Positions 44,250 through 53,857 of a stretch of 64,000 bases of DNA are shown piece after piece. The position numbers and the translations under genes are program-made. The notes under the pieces were generated by a model. That model worked only from the letters and a program-made list of their open reading frames with translations, was not told where the DNA came from and searched no databases. The stretch is taken from contig JANLYQ010000006.1 in NCBI GenBank assembly GCA_031365725.1, positions 22,389 to 86,388 on the forward strand, in the 5' to 3' direction. Position 1 is the stretch's first letter, and each line of letters begins with the position of its first letter. The DNA is from JANLYQ01 sp031365725. Lineage in GTDB: Bacteria > Actinomycetota > Actinomycetes > JACCUZ01.

Positions 44250-45035
44250 ATGCCGCAGAGCGCGCACCCCCGCACGACCTCGTCCGCCGCCAGCAAGCGC
44301 AGCCGCGGCCGGCACCGCAAGGTCCACAACCGCACTCGCACGCTGGGTCTGGCCACGGCGCCGCTGGTCGCCGCCATCCCCTTTGCCGTGGGCACGTCGA
44401 GCGCCTCTGCTGCGACCACCAGCACCTGGGACCGGCTCGCCGGCTGCGAGAGCGGCGGCAACTGGCACATCAACACCGGCAACGGCTACTACGGCGGACT
44501 GCAGTTCTCCGACGGCACCTGGGACGGCAACGGCGGCAACCGCTATGCCTCGCGTGCCGACCTCGCCACCAAGGACGAGCAGATCGCCATCGCCGAGCGC
44601 ATCCTGGCTGCCCGAGGCTGGTCCCCGTGGCCGGCCTGTTCGGCCCGCCTCGGGCTCGACCACGGCGACGCCGTCGGCACACCCAACGCGCCGGCCGACC
44701 AGCGCGCCTCGCGCAGCAGCGTGCGCACCGTGCCCGTCCCGGCCCAGAAGCCCGCCGCGCCCAAGGCAGCTGCCCCCAAGGCTGCTCCCAAGGCGAGCGC
44801 GCCGAAGGCCACCCACGCCAAGCCCGCTGCTGGCAGCCGCACCAGCAAGGCCGGCAAGCACCGCGCTACCGCCACCGGTGCCCTCTACGTCGTCCGCAGC
44901 GGCGACACCCTCTCGGGTATCGCCCGCAACCGCAACGTCCCCGGCGGTTGGGCGCACCTGTACCGCATCAATAAGGCCGCCATCGGCGCCAACCCGGGCC
45001 TGATCCGCCCCGGTCAGCACCTGCACCTCGGCTGA
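44250..45035 (+). CDS. Secreted resuscitation-promoting factor (Rpf) domain protein with LysM
   Basis: A 261-residue secreted muralytic enzyme. The Arg-rich N-terminus and hydrophobic stretch to residue 55 form a signal peptide (cleavage near ASAATTS). The Rpf domain (about 57-130) has WDRLAGCESGGNWHINTGNGYYGGLQF with the catalytic Glu. A Lys/Ala/Pro linker (about 150-210) leads to LysM (about 212-260, YVVRSGDTLSGIARNRNV). It cuts peptidoglycan and can wake dormant cells. The ydaO riboswitch ends ten bases upstream and shares the ribosome-binding region, so expression should follow c-di-AMP. Confidence 0.95.
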   Translation: MPQSAHPRTTSSAASKRSRGRHRKVHNRTRTLGLATAPLVAAIPFAVGTSSASAATTSTWDRLAGCESGGNWHINTGNGYYGGLQFSDGTWDGNGGNRYASRADLATKDEQIAIAERILAARGWSPWPACSARLGLDHGDAVGTPNAPADQRASRSSVRTVPVPAQKPAAPKAAAPKAAPKASAPKATHAKPAAGSRTSKAGKHRATATGALYVVRSGDTLSGIARNRNVPGGWAHLYRINKAAIGANPGLIRPGQHLHLG

Positions 45036-45069
45036 TCGTTCCACGGCCGCCGACCTCTGACAGACCCGG

Positions 45070-45099
45070 CAGCACCCGACAGCACCCGACAGCACCCGA
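45070..45099 (+). repeat. 10-base tandem repeat, three copies
   Basis: CAGCACCCGA occurs three times in a row between the convergent Rpf and DinB genes. No other signal is visible in this short gap. Confidence 0.9.
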
Positions 45100-45112
45100 C
45101 GGGCACCGCACC

Positions 45113-45640
45113 TCAGAGCACGAGGTGCTGGTGCCCGTCGAGCATCTCCCGGGCAGCATCCAGGTGTCCTGCGTGCGTGGCGGTCTCCACGATCATGTGG
45201 ACCACCACCGAGCGCAGGTCCGGGAAGATCAGACCGGCTGCCTCCCACCAGGGCTCGGTGATCCGTGGTGCCTCATCCAGCTCCCGGGTGGCGACCAGCT
45301 CGTCCGCGCGAGCGATGGCGCTGCGATAGGCGTCCAGGACATCTGCCGCCGACTCGTCATTGCCCACCCACCAGTCCGCCGCCACCGCGCGCCCTTCCGC
45401 CTCGTCGGGCCAGTAGTCGACCGGGGCGCCACCGACGACGGTCTCGAACCAGTAGCGCTCGTCGGACAAGGTCAGATGCCGGACCAGGCCGAGGCAGCTC
45501 CAACCGGACGGGAGGACCGGCCGGCGCAGTTGCGCGTCGCTCAACCCCTCGAGGGCGGCGAGGACGTGCCGGCGCTGGGCGGCCAGCTTCCCCAGCAGCA
45601 GCTGGCGCTCCCAGGCTCCTCCGGACGGTTCACGACCCAC
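45113..45640 (-). CDS. DinB-family protein (DUF664-like)
   Basis: A 175-residue four-helix-bundle DinB/mycothiol transferase-like protein: AAQRRHVLAALEGLSDAQLRRP, PSGWSCLGLVRHLTLSDERYWFE and the His-containing VVVHMIVETATHAGHLDAAREML. Metal-binding His residues of this superfamily are present (LVRHL, HMIVETATHAGHL), so it may be a thiol-dependent transferase for detoxification. GTG 45640 is the first start downstream of the tRNA and gives VGREPSGG. Confidence 0.88.
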   Translation of the reverse strand: MGREPSGGAWERQLLLGKLAAQRRHVLAALEGLSDAQLRRPVLPSGWSCLGLVRHLTLSDERYWFETVVGGAPVDYWPDEAEGRAVAADWWVGNDESAADVLDAYRSAIARADELVATRELDEAPRITEPWWEAAGLIFPDLRSVVVHMIVETATHAGHLDAAREMLDGHQHLVL

Positions 45641-45686
45641 GTTGCGGTAGCCCCTTGCTCTTCCCTGCGCGTCGACGGTCAGCCGG

Positions 45687-45760
45687 TGCCCCGAGTGGGA
45701 TTCGAACCCACACTGAATGGTGTTTGAGACCATCGGCTCTGCCAGTTGGCCTATCGGGGC
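45687..45760 (-). tRNA. tRNA with CAA anticodon (Leu by codon table) and short variable arm
   Basis: A 74-base cloverleaf. Acceptor GCCCCGA/TCGGGGC, anticodon stem ATGGT/ACCAT with loop CTCAAAC (anticodon CAA), T stem GTGGG/CCCAC with loop TTCGAAT, discriminator A. CCA is not encoded. The variable region is only five bases (TCAGT), whereas bacterial tRNA-Leu is normally class II with a long arm. The D-arm has G18G19 and A14 and pairs GGC/GCC. Confidence 0.9.
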
Positions 45761-45786
45761 GGCGCCGGACATCCTCTCACCGCCGA

Positions 45787-45792
45787 TACCCT
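45787..45792 (+). promoter_or_regulatory. Probable -10 hexamer of the pdtaR gene (leaderless)
   Basis: TACCCT sits six bases before GTG 45799, matching TAnnnT and a transcript that starts at the start codon. It lies between the divergent tRNA and the response regulator. Confidence 0.4.
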
Positions 45793-45798
45793 GCTGCG

Positions 45799-46398
45799 GT
45801 GGCCGACACCAGCGCAGCACCTGCCCGTCGGGTCGTCATCGCCGAGGACGAGTCCCTGATCCGCCTCGACCTACGCGAGATGCTGGAGGAAGAGGGCTTC
45901 CAGGTCGTGGGGGAGGCCGGCGACGGCGAGACGGCCGTGGCCTTGGCCACCGAGCACCGACCCGACCTCGTGGTGCTGGACGTGAAGATGCCTCGCCTGG
46001 ACGGCATCTCGGCGGCGGAGCAGATCGCCTCCGCTCGGATCGCGCCGGTGGTCATGCTCACAGCGTTCTCCCAGCGCGATCTGGTCGAGCGGGCTCGCGC
46101 CGCCGGGGCAATGGCCTACCTCGTCAAACCCTTCACCAAGACCGACCTGGTGCCCGCTGTCGAGATGGCCATGGCCCGCTACGACGAGCTCGTGACACTC
46201 GAGCGTGAGGTCGGGGACCTGAAAGAGCGCATGGCGGCGCGCACCCTGGTCGAGCGCGCCAAGGGAGTGCTCCAGGACCGCTACGGGCTCGGTGAAGCGG
46301 CGGCGTACCGCTGGCTTCAGCAGGCCTCCATGGACCGGCGTCGGAGCATGCGCGACGTGGCCGAGATGGTGCTGCAGGAGACCGCCGACCAGGCCTAG
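45799..46398 (+). CDS. pdtaR: ANTAR-domain response regulator, PdtaR-like
   Basis: A 199-residue protein. A receiver domain (about 12-125) has the acidic pocket EDE and the phospho-acceptor Asp in LVVLDVKMPRLDG, plus Thr (MLTAF) and Lys (LVKPF). A coiled linker is followed by an ANTAR RNA-binding domain (about 145-197, ERAKGVLQDRYGLGEAAAYRWLQQ). On phosphorylation it should bind hairpin pairs in leaders and cause antitermination. The gene order tRNA, pdtaR, then polA and rpsA further on is shared with other actinobacteria. The cognate kinase is not in this window. Confidence 0.93.
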   Translation: MADTSAAPARRVVIAEDESLIRLDLREMLEEEGFQVVGEAGDGETAVALATEHRPDLVVLDVKMPRLDGISAAEQIASARIAPVVMLTAFSQRDLVERARAAGAMAYLVKPFTKTDLVPAVEMAMARYDELVTLEREVGDLKERMAARTLVERAKGVLQDRYGLGEAAAYRWLQQASMDRRRSMRDVAEMVLQETADQA

Positions 46399-46611
46399 TG
46401 CCCGGGCACCAGTCCGGCGGTCGGGACGACGCGCGGTGTGGTCCATGCCGCGGAAATGCCCAGCCCGCTGGTTCATCACGACTTGGCAACGACGGGCCGC
46501 AGGTTCGCTCTCCGGGCCCGCGGAGCGCCGTGGGACGGGTAGGTTCCGACCGTCAGGCGTCGGCCTGCGCGGTCCGGCACGGGCCGCGGTCCCTTTCGAA
46601 GGAGATGGTTC

Positions 46612-47913
46612 ATGATCCGCCCCACCCCGCTCTGGCGGTCGGTTGCGGTCCTGGGTGTCGCCGGTCTGATGCTCACCGCCTGTGGCGGCAGCAGCACCAA
46701 GACGACCGACAAGACCCCCGCGGCCTCAGACTCTGGCTCGGCGTCCTCGTCGGCCCCCACGACCACCGCCAAGGGCGACGGGGTGCTGAAGATCGGCACC
46801 CTGCTGCCCCAGACGGGTTCGCTCGCCTTCCTCGGCCCGCCCGAGTTCGCCGGCGTGGACCTCGCCCTCAAGGACATCAACGACGCCGGTGGCGTCAACG
46901 GCAAGCCCGTCGAGAAGGTCGACTCCGACTCCGGTGACACCTCGACCGACACGGCGTCGCAGTCGGTCGACCGACTGCTGTCGAACAAGGTCGATGCCAT
47001 CGTCGGTGCGGCCTCGTCCAGCGTGTCACTCTCGGTGATCGACAAGGTCACCGGTGCTGGCGTGCTGCAGATCTCGCCGGCCAACACGAGCCCTGAGCTC
47101 ACCGACTATGCCGACAAGGGTCTCTACTTCCGTACTGCTCCCTCGGACGTGCTCCAGGGTCGGGTGCTCGGTGACCTGATCGCCGGTGACGGCAACTCCA
47201 CCGTCGGCATCCTCGCGCTGCAGGACTCCTACGGCACCGGGCTTGCTGACAACCTCACCAAGTCTTTCGAGGCCAGCGGGGGCAAGATCGTGCAGAAGGT
47301 CATCTACGACCCGAAGGCGGCGTCCTTCGCCACCGAGGTCGGCAAGATCAAGGCGGCCGACCCCGAGGCCATCGCCGTGATCGCGTTCGACGAGACCAAG
47401 AAGATCATCCCTGAGCTCGTCAAGCAGGGCATCGGCCCGGCCAACAAGAAGATCTACTTCGTGGACGGCAACCTCGCCAACTACGACAAGGACTTCCCGA
47501 AGGGCACGCTGACCGGCGTCAAGGGCACCCTGCCCGGCGTCGTGGCCGACGACTCGTTCAAGGCCCGACTGCTCACGGTCGCGCCGAAGCTGAGCGAGTT
47601 TGCCTACTCGCCTGAGTCCTATGACGCCGTGGTGACGGTTGCTCTGGCCGCCATGGCAGCCAAGGACGACGCGGGCACCTCGATCGCGGCCAAGATGCAG
47701 AGCGTGACCTCGGGCGGCACCAAGTGCAAGACGTTCAAGGAGTGCGCCGACCTGCTCAAGGCCGACGCCAACGCCGACATCGACTACGACGGCGTGAGCG
47801 GTCCGATCGAGTTCGACGCCAAGGGCGACCCCAGCGAGGCGACGATCGGCATCTACTCGTACGGCGCCGACAACAAGTACACCTTCCTCGAGGGCAAGTC
47901 AGGCAAGATCTGA
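46612..47913 (+). CDS. livK: Branched-chain amino acid ABC transporter substrate-binding lipoprotein
   Basis: A 433-residue lipoprotein. The signal peptide ends in the lipobox LMLTAC with Cys24, then a Ser/Thr/Gly-rich linker. The periplasmic-binding fold starts at about residue 58 (KIGTLLPQTGSLAFLGPPEFAGVDLALKDIN), typical of Leu/Ile/Val and amide-binding proteins. AAGGAGA at 46600-46606 precedes ATG. It stands alone on + and faces its transporter genes (livHMGF) on -, separated by a terminator that serves both. The ligand is a hydrophobic amino acid or urea/amide. Confidence 0.93.
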   Translation: MIRPTPLWRSVAVLGVAGLMLTACGGSSTKTTDKTPAASDSGSASSSAPTTTAKGDGVLKIGTLLPQTGSLAFLGPPEFAGVDLALKDINDAGGVNGKPVEKVDSDSGDTSTDTASQSVDRLLSNKVDAIVGAASSSVSLSVIDKVTGAGVLQISPANTSPELTDYADKGLYFRTAPSDVLQGRVLGDLIAGDGNSTVGILALQDSYGTGLADNLTKSFEASGGKIVQKVIYDPKAASFATEVGKIKAADPEAIAVIAFDETKKIIPELVKQGIGPANKKIYFVDGNLANYDKDFPKGTLTGVKGTLPGVVADDSFKARLLTVAPKLSEFAYSPESYDAVVTVALAAMAAKDDAGTSIAAKMQSVTSGGTKCKTFKECADLLKADANADIDYDGVSGPIEFDAKGDPSEATIGIYSYGADNKYTFLEGKSGKI

Positions 47914-47939
47914 TCTGTTCTCAGGTCAGCTGACCAAGC

Positions 47940-47972
47940 AGAAGGGCTCGGCCGATACGGCCGGGCCCTTCT
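47940..47972. terminator. Bidirectional terminator between livK and livF
   Basis: A 14-bp stem (AGAAGGGCTCGGCC at 47940-47953 with GGCCGGGCCCTTCT at 47959-47972, one T-G pair) with loop GATAC. A second hairpin CCGGCCG/CGGCCGG with a 3-base loop follows at 47978-47994. Confidence 0.85.
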
Positions 47973-48072
47973 GTGTGCCGGCCGCTTCGGCCGGTGGGGC
48001 CAGTGGCACCTCGCGTGTGGCTCTTCCTGGGGCCGACTGACGAGGCGCTGTCGCGTCCGTACGCCGAGCTGC

Positions 48073-48905
<833 letters not shown>

Positions 48906-48909
<4 letters not shown>

Positions 48910-49892
48910 AGGTGCTCCTCGCTCTCGGCGCGCTCGCGCTCGAGCGCTTCCTCGGCCTCGGCGAGCACCTGCTGCTCGTCCTCCTCGGTCAACGGCGCAT
49001 CGTGGTGCGACCCCAGATAGGCGTCGATGACGCGCTGGTCGCCCATCACCGAGTCGGGTGGACCTTCGGCGATCACTTTGCCCTGAGCCATGACCAGCAC
49101 CCAGTCGGCAATGTCGCGGACCATGTCCATGTCGTGCTCCACGAACAGCACGGTCATGCCGTCCTCGCGCAAGTCCTTGACGTGACCGAGCAGCGACTGG
49201 GTGAGGGCCGGGTTGACGCCCGCCATCGGCTCGTCGAGCATCACCATCTCCGGTCCGACCATCAGGGCCCGCGCCATCTCGAGCAGCTTGCGCTGGCCGC
49301 CGGAGAGGCTCCCGGCGAAGTCCTCGCGCTTGGTGTCGAGCTTGAACCGGGCGAGCAGCTCGTCGGCCCGCTCCGTGATCTCGTCCTCCTGCGAGCGCCA
49401 CATGCCGGCGAACATCGCGGCGAAGACGTTCTCACCCTTCTGGCCGGTGGCACCCAGGCGCATGTTCTCGATGACGGTCAGCTTGGACAGCGCCTTGGTC
49501 AGCTGGAAAGTGCGCACCATGCCCATCCGGGCCACCTTGTGCGCCGCGACACCACTGAGGGGTCGGCCCCCGAAAGACCAGCTTCCTTCGTCGGGCTGGT
49601 CGAAACCGGTGAGCAGGTTGAAGAACGTGGTCTTACCGGCACCATTGGGTCCGATCAGTGCCGTGATCGCGCCGCGCTGGATCTCCACGTGCGCGACGTC
49701 GACGGCGCGTAGACCGCCGTACTGCCGGACCACGCCGTCGGCGACGAGGATCGGGTCCGGCTTACGGGCGCCGGGCTCACGCTCGACGTCAGCCAGGGCT
49801 GCGGCAGCCGCGTCACGACGACCCCGTCGGTCGCCGGCCACGGGACGTTCGGGCTGGTCGCCGGGCACCTCGTCGGTCAGGTCAGCGGGCAT
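48906..49892 (-). CDS. livG: Branched-chain amino acid ABC transporter ATP-binding protein LivG
   Basis: A 328-residue ABC ATPase with extra ends: an Asp/Arg-rich N-terminus to about residue 48 and a Glu-rich C-terminal tail (from about 295, APLTEEDEQQVLAEAEEALERE) likely to form a helix. Walker A IGPNGAGKTTFF, signature LSGGQRKLLEMARAL, Walker B MVMLDEPMAGVNP and His in VEHDMD. Its start overlaps the livM stop by 11 bases. Confidence 0.95.
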
Positions 49893-50877
49893 CGAGCGCG
49901 ATCTCCCTCCGGTCGCCGAAGATCCCCTGTGGTCGGAAGATCATCAGCAGCATGAGCAGCAGGCCGACCAGCATGAAGCGAACCTGCCCCACCTGGCTGG
50001 TGTCGAGGACCGAGCGCGAGATGTAGCCGGCCTGGATCGCCTCGGCCAGGATGTTGTCGGTCAGCGAGAGCAGGACCCAGAAGATGATGGCGCCGACGAC
50101 TGGAGCGCCGACCCGGGCCGCCCCGCCGAGGATCAGCACGGTGTAGGCGAAGAACGTGGTGTCAGTGCCGAAGATGTCGGGCTGAATGGAGGCCTGGCCG
50201 AGTGCGTAGATGAAGCCCCCGAGGCTGCCCAGCACGCCACCGATGACCAGGCTCTGCATCTTGTAGGCATAGACGTTCTTGCCGAGGCTGCGGACAGCGT
50301 CCTCGTCCTCGCGGATGGCTTTGAGCACCCGGCCCCAGGGGCTGCGCATCAGCAGGTAGACGATGGTGCACGACAGCGCGACCAGCAGCCAGCCGACCGT
50401 GAGGACCCACATCTGCCGCTCGTTGAAGCCGAACTGCCCGATCCCGTAGTTCTCGCGCACGGGGTAGGGGTTGAGGGAGTAGAAGCCGCTGGCGAACGCC
50501 TGCCGCCCGTCCGAGCCACCGAAGGTCCCCTCGAAGGTCACCGAGCGCACCGTCAGACGGATGATCTCGGCGGCCGCGATCGTGACGATGGCCAGATAGT
50601 CGGCGCGCAGCCGCAGCGTCGGGATGCCCAGCAGCAGGGCCAGGATCACGGCACCCACCAGTCCGAGGAAGATGCCGAGCCAGAACGACAGTCCGAAGGT
50701 CGCCACGGTCACGGCGAGGCCGTACGCCGCCACCGCGAGGAAGCCGGCCTGACCGAAGTTGAGCAAGCCGGTGTAGCCGAAGTGCACGTTGAGCCCGATC
50801 GCGGCCAGGGCGTAGACGACGGCCTGCAGGCCGACCGACGCCTCGAGGGCGTTGACGATGATCCGGGTCCAGTCCAT
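49882..50877 (-). CDS. livM: Branched-chain amino acid ABC transporter permease LivM
   Basis: A 331-residue inner-membrane protein with about eight transmembrane helices. The family motif is in GIPTLRLRADYLAIVTIAAAEIIRL, followed by the EAA-like coupling region SPWGRVLKAIREDEDAVRSLGKNVYAYK. It pairs with LivH to form the translocation path for leucine, isoleucine and valine or related amides. Confidence 0.94.
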   Translation of the reverse strand: MDWTRIIVNALEASVGLQAVVYALAAIGLNVHFGYTGLLNFGQAGFLAVAAYGLAVTVATFGLSFWLGIFLGLVGAVILALLLGIPTLRLRADYLAIVTIAAAEIIRLTVRSVTFEGTFGGSDGRQAFASGFYSLNPYPVRENYGIGQFGFNERQMWVLTVGWLLVALSCTIVYLLMRSPWGRVLKAIREDEDAVRSLGKNVYAYKMQSLVIGGVLGSLGGFIYALGQASIQPDIFGTDTTFFAYTVLILGGAARVGAPVVGAIIFWVLLSLTDNILAEAIQAGYISRSVLDTSQVGQVRFMLVGLLLMLLMIFRPQGIFGDRREIALDAR

Positions 50878-50889
50878 GGTGTCCGCCCC

Positions 50890-52191
50890 TTATCCGACTC
50901 GCTGCGCGCGGCCGAGGATGCCCTGCGGCCGGACCAGGAGGATGACGATGAGGATGCCCAGAGCCCCGACGTTCTTCAGCTCCACCGGGATCCAGAGCGT
51001 GGTCACCGAGATGAACATGCCGACCACGATGCTGCCCAGCAACGCGCCGTACGCCGTGCCCAGTCCGCCGAGCGTGACAGCCGCGAAGATGAGCAGCAAG
51101 ATCTGGAAGCCCATCTGGAAGTTCACGCCCTGAGCGAGCCCGAGGAGCACACCCGCCAGACCGGCGAGAACCGCGCCGGCTACCCAGACCACTCTGATCA
51201 CCCGGTCGACGTCGATGCCCGAGGCGGCGGCGAGAGCCGGGTTGTCGGCCACCGCCCTGGTGGCCTTGCCGATGCGGGTGCGCTGCAGGGCGACGATCGC
51301 GCCCAGGATGACCACGATCGCCACGAGCATCGACCAGTAGTCGCGCGCCGCGAGGTTGATCGGCCCGATGTTGATGCCCTTCTGACCCTGGTAGGCGGGG
51401 TAGGCCCGGGTGCTGCCGCCGAACTTGTAGAGGAAGAGGTAGCGCAGGAAGATCGACAGACCGATGGACACGACCATGGCGGCAATGAGTCCGGTGCCGC
51501 GCTGGCGCAGCGGTCGCCAGAGGATGGCGTCGTTGGCCCAGCCGAAGCCGGCGCAGGCGACCAGAGCCAGGGCGGCAGCAGGGAAGAACGAGAGGCCGCC
51601 GAAGTCCGGCAGGAACGGCAGGACTCCCACGCTGAGCCAGTAGGTGGAAAGGGCGCCGAAGGTCACGAGCTCGCTGTGCGCGAAGTTGGTCAGTCCGGTC
51701 GTGCCGTAGATCAGCGAGAGGCCGAGCGCGGCCAGGCCGAGGATCAGTCCGAACCGGAAGCCTTCAGCGATCAGCTGGGCGGCCTGGGTCCACTTGCCCT
51801 CGATCTTGCGGGTGCTCTTGCCCAGCGGGAACAGCACTGGCTTGTCCTGGCCGTCGAGCACCGGCACCGTCAAGCTCTTCTTGGTGGCGTCCGTCAGGTT
51901 GATGCCCTTGGGCAGCGTCTTCTCCACGATCGCGACGGTGTAGGTCCCCGACGTGGGGACATCGATCGACCACTTGCCGGCCTTGTCGCTGGTGGCCTTG
52001 CCGGTGAAGCCACCCGGGCCCTTGGCCGTGACGTCGACCCCGGCATAGGCGACGCGCTTGCCGCCCTTGTCCTGGAACAGGAAGCCGAAGATGGACTCAC
52101 CGCTGGCAGCGGCCGGGCCGATGCCGATGCCCATGAGGACGACGAGCGCCGACAGCATGGTCGCCATCAGCAAGGCGACTCTTGTGCGCAC
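50890..52191 (-). CDS. livH: LivH permease fused to an N-terminal signal peptide and extracytoplasmic beta domain
   Basis: A 433-residue protein, about 140 longer than typical LivH. Residues 1-29 are a signal peptide (hydrophobic stretch ending GPAAASG). Residues about 32-130 resemble a carboxypeptidase-regulatory/CnaB-like beta sandwich (GVDVTAKGPGGFTGKATSDKAGKWSIDVP then GTYTVAIVE). From about 138 the LivH core follows, with GLSLIYGTTGLTNFAHSELVTFGA and IGKATRAVADNPALAAASGIDVDRV. The extra domain would sit outside and could meet LivK or the wall. First gene of the operon; its start is separated from DUF554 by 106 bases. Confidence 0.93.
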   Translation of the reverse strand: MRTRVALLMATMLSALVVLMGIGIGPAAASGESIFGFLFQDKGGKRVAYAGVDVTAKGPGGFTGKATSDKAGKWSIDVPTSGTYTVAIVEKTLPKGINLTDATKKSLTVPVLDGQDKPVLFPLGKSTRKIEGKWTQAAQLIAEGFRFGLILGLAALGLSLIYGTTGLTNFAHSELVTFGALSTYWLSVGVLPFLPDFGGLSFFPAAALALVACAGFGWANDAILWRPLRQRGTGLIAAMVVSIGLSIFLRYLFLYKFGGSTRAYPAYQGQKGINIGPINLAARDYWSMLVAIVVILGAIVALQRTRIGKATRAVADNPALAAASGIDVDRVIRVVWVAGAVLAGLAGVLLGLAQGVNFQMGFQILLLIFAAVTLGGLGTAYGALLGSIVVGMFISVTTLWIPVELKNVGALGILIVILLVRPQGILGRAQRVG

Positions 52192-52297
52192 CTGGGCACC
52201 TCCGGGTCTGGCACGGTCGGTCGGGCACCGGTCGCGGGGAGCATAGTGGCAGCAGGGGCACCTCAGGTGGCCGTTTGATCATCTGGGGACGTTGGGC

Positions 52298-53056
52298 TCA
52301 GCGGACCGCGACCACCAGGCTGACCAGCAGTGGGGCCACCACCAGGGCGGGCAGCAGGTCGGCAACCGCCACCTGACGCAGCCGCAGCAGGCGCAGCCCG
52401 ACGCCGACCAGCAGCACCCCGCCGGTGGCTGTGAGTGCAGCCAGCTGCGCAGCAGGCAGCAGGCTGCCGAGGACGGCGCCGAGAAACGTCAGTGCGCCCT
52501 GCACGACGAGCACCACGAGGGCCGCGGCTGCGACCCCCCACCCGAGCGTGGCCGCGAACGCGATCGAAGCGAAGCCGTCGAGGGTCGACTTGAGCGCCAA
52601 CTTGTCGATGCCGTGCCCCAAGCCGTCGTCCAGGGAACCGAGCACGGTGAGGGGCCCGACGCAGAAGAGCAGCGAGGCCGAGACGAAGCCCTCCACGAAC
52701 CTGGCCCGGTCGCCGGAGGCTTGCCCGGTCCGTCGGGTGCCGGGCATCCGCCGGCGTACGACGTCGCCGAGGGTGGCGAGCCGGTCCTCCAGCCGCAGCA
52801 GGGAGCCGGCCATGCCGCCGAGCAGCAGTGAACCGAGCACGACCAGGATCGGGCCACCGGTGCCGACGGCTGCCGACAGCACCGGGTCGCGCACGCTCAG
52901 GGCGCTGGTGGCGGCCACCAGCAGGGTGACCAGACCCAGCCCGTCGGTCACGACGTCGCGGGTGCGCGCGGGCAGCCGGTCGCCGAGCAGGACACCGATG
53001 CCGGAACCCACCAGGACCGTGGCGACGTTGAGCGCCGTGCCGGCACCTCGCAGCAT
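52298..53056 (-). CDS. DUF554 family membrane protein
   Basis: A 252-residue protein with about seven transmembrane helices: TALNVATVLVGSGIGVLLGDRLP at the start, VLGSLLLGGMAGSLLRLEDRL, and FVEGFVSASLLFCVGPLTVLGSLDDGL, which is the DUF554 (PF04474) hallmark, then DGFASIAFAATLGWGV. A possible small-molecule transporter; no function is established. ATG 53056 is preceded by AGGAG. Confidence 0.9.
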   Translation of the reverse strand: MLRGAGTALNVATVLVGSGIGVLLGDRLPARTRDVVTDGLGLVTLLVAATSALSVRDPVLSAAVGTGGPILVVLGSLLLGGMAGSLLRLEDRLATLGDVVRRRMPGTRRTGQASGDRARFVEGFVSASLLFCVGPLTVLGSLDDGLGHGIDKLALKSTLDGFASIAFAATLGWGVAAAALVVLVVQGALTFLGAVLGSLLPAAQLAALTATGGVLLVGVGLRLLRLRQVAVADLLPALVVAPLLVSLVVAVR

Positions 53057-53232
53057 CTGTTCTCCTGTGTCCCGAGTCGCCCGACCGTCGTGGGCTGGCG
53101 GCTGATCTTTGCCGATCCTCTCGCGCGGCCCGCCCGAAGGGGCGTAAGGTCCGCCCCGGCTGTACGGGGCAGTGACAGGGGACGATCTGTCGATCGCGCA
53201 CACTGGGGGTGCGCCTGAGCCTGGAGGGTCAT

Positions 53233-53820
53233 GTGACGCGTTCGCCCGCTGTCGTCGTCCGCGACATCACGGTCGATGACTGTTCTGCCGTGCTGCAGAT
53301 GTGGGGCGAGCTGCGCGACATGGGTGGCCGGATCGAGCGGATGATCCCCGACCCCGATCAGGCCGGCTTGTGCGACCGCATCGCTGCGATCGACGCAGAC
53401 CCCTCGGCCCGAGGGCTCGTGGCCGTCGTCGACGACGAGGTCGTCGGCATGGTGCTGCTCACCTCCTCCACCTACGCACCGCTGCTGGAGCCGCGTGCGC
53501 TGCATGCGCACTACCTGCACGTGAAGGACGGGTTTCGTCGCCGCGGGGTCGGCAAGGCGCTCCTGGCGGCCTCCTTGGCCTACGCGGAGGAGGTCGGGGC
53601 CGAGCACGTCATGACCAGCGTCCTCCCGCAGATGCGCGACACCCAGCGGTTCTACGCCCGGCTGGGGTTCGGCCCCGTCGTCGTACGCCGGTCGGTGCCG
53701 GTGGCGCTGCTCCGTCGCCGCCTGCAGCCCTCGAGCAGCGCCTCGGTGACCGACAGCCTGCTGGCCCGACGGCGCAGCCTGCGCCGGGTGCGCGCTGCCG
53801 TCGCTCGCGTCGGCGACTGA
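53233..53820 (+). CDS. GNAT-family N-acetyltransferase
   Basis: A 195-residue protein with the acetyl-CoA site in HYLHVKDGFRRRGVGKALLAASLAYA (RRRGVG). The C-terminal LPQMRDTQRFYARLGFGPVV is typical of GNAT ends. The last 50 residues are Arg-rich and may be disordered. GTG 53233 has GGAGG five bases before it. The substrate is unknown. Confidence 0.87.
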   Translation: MTRSPAVVVRDITVDDCSAVLQMWGELRDMGGRIERMIPDPDQAGLCDRIAAIDADPSARGLVAVVDDEVVGMVLLTSSTYAPLLEPRALHAHYLHVKDGFRRRGVGKALLAASLAYAEEVGAEHVMTSVLPQMRDTQRFYARLGFGPVVVRRSVPVALLRRRLQPSSSASVTDSLLARRRSLRRVRAAVARVGD

Positions 53821-53857
53821 TGCAGCACTCGCAGCGCCTGCTGCCGATCTGAGCGGC

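Noticed and set aside
49201..52278. A 1025-codon open frame on + across livG, livM and livH
   Set aside because: It is the antisense shadow of well-recognised liv genes, His/Gln/Asp-rich with no domain, a known effect of high GC where stops are rare.
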